The notes under the pieces: model-generated
Database searches by the model: none
Seen by the model: only the letters and a program-made list of their open reading frames with translations
What the model was told of the DNA's origin: nothing
Source of the DNA: an uncultured Dermabacteraceae bacterium
Lineage (GTDB): Bacteria > Actinomycetota > Actinomycetes > Actinomycetales > Dermabacteraceae
Length of the DNA: 5,326 nt
Assembly (NCBI GenBank): GCA_946223075.1
Contig: CAMILZ010000039.1
Span: 1-5,326, forward strand
Reading direction: 5' to 3'
Position numbers and translations under genes: made by a program
Part shown: in pieces, positions 5,326 to 5,326 of the stretch
Layout of the letters: the number at the start of each line of letters is the position of its first letter
Position numbering within the stretch: position 1 is the stretch's first letter

Positions 5326-5326
5326 G

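Noticed and set aside
5050..5326. G/T-rich low-complexity DNA suspected to be a repeat or regulatory tract
   Set aside because: No unit repeats. The bias is explained by Thr/His/Asn/Pro codons of the endonuclease tail on the other strand.

Overview
The window looks like chromosomal DNA from a high-GC actinobacterium. The support is GC-rich codon use, GTG/TTG starts, a Tat-like lipoprotein thioredoxin, a leaderless-type -10 box seven bases before a GTG start, and the tail of a DUF222/HNH (13E12-type) endonuclease, a family abundant in Actinobacteria. I cannot name the genus from sequence alone. No CRISPR array, complete insertion sequence, rRNA or replication origin is visible.

Layout. 1-75 is a complete tRNA-Ala with anticodon CGC, followed by a strong intrinsic terminator (83-117). 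From about 118 to 945 the DNA is visibly less GC-rich and looks like accessory material beside a tRNA. It holds a tiny open frame (121-222), a stop-interrupted frame (219-431), and one intact small ribbon-helix-helix (RHH) DNA-binding protein (GTG start, 424-705). The interrupted frame overlaps the RHH start by 8 bases, which resembles the parA-parB arrangement of plasmid partition cassettes. I read it, tentatively, as a decayed partner gene. 706-948 has no convincing gene but carries two perfect palindromes.

The GC-rich remainder looks like ordinary chromosomal genes: a GNAT-fold N-acetyltransferase (949-1476, +); a secreted or lipid-anchored DsbA-like thiol oxidoreductase with a CPHC active site (1551-2327, +) and a hairpin terminator (2358-2397); an Ala/Arg-rich helical protein with TPR-like repeats (ending 3346, +); and, convergent with it and overlapping by 4 bases, a group II PLP-dependent decarboxylase (4863-3343, -). 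Upstream of the decarboxylase on the same strand is about 260 bases of non-coding DNA. The window edge then cuts through the last 66 codons of a DUF222/HNH endonuclease-like gene (5325-5125, -), which has no start codon inside the window.

No obvious pathway joins these genes. The acetyltransferase and the DsbA-like lipoprotein could be co-transcribed. The TPR protein is separated from them by a terminator, and the decarboxylase appears to have its own promoter. I do not see a convincing new multi-gene system. The most informative places are the tRNA-proximal remnant with its surviving RHH gene, the terminator overlapping the 5' end of the TPR gene, and the endonuclease tail at the right edge.
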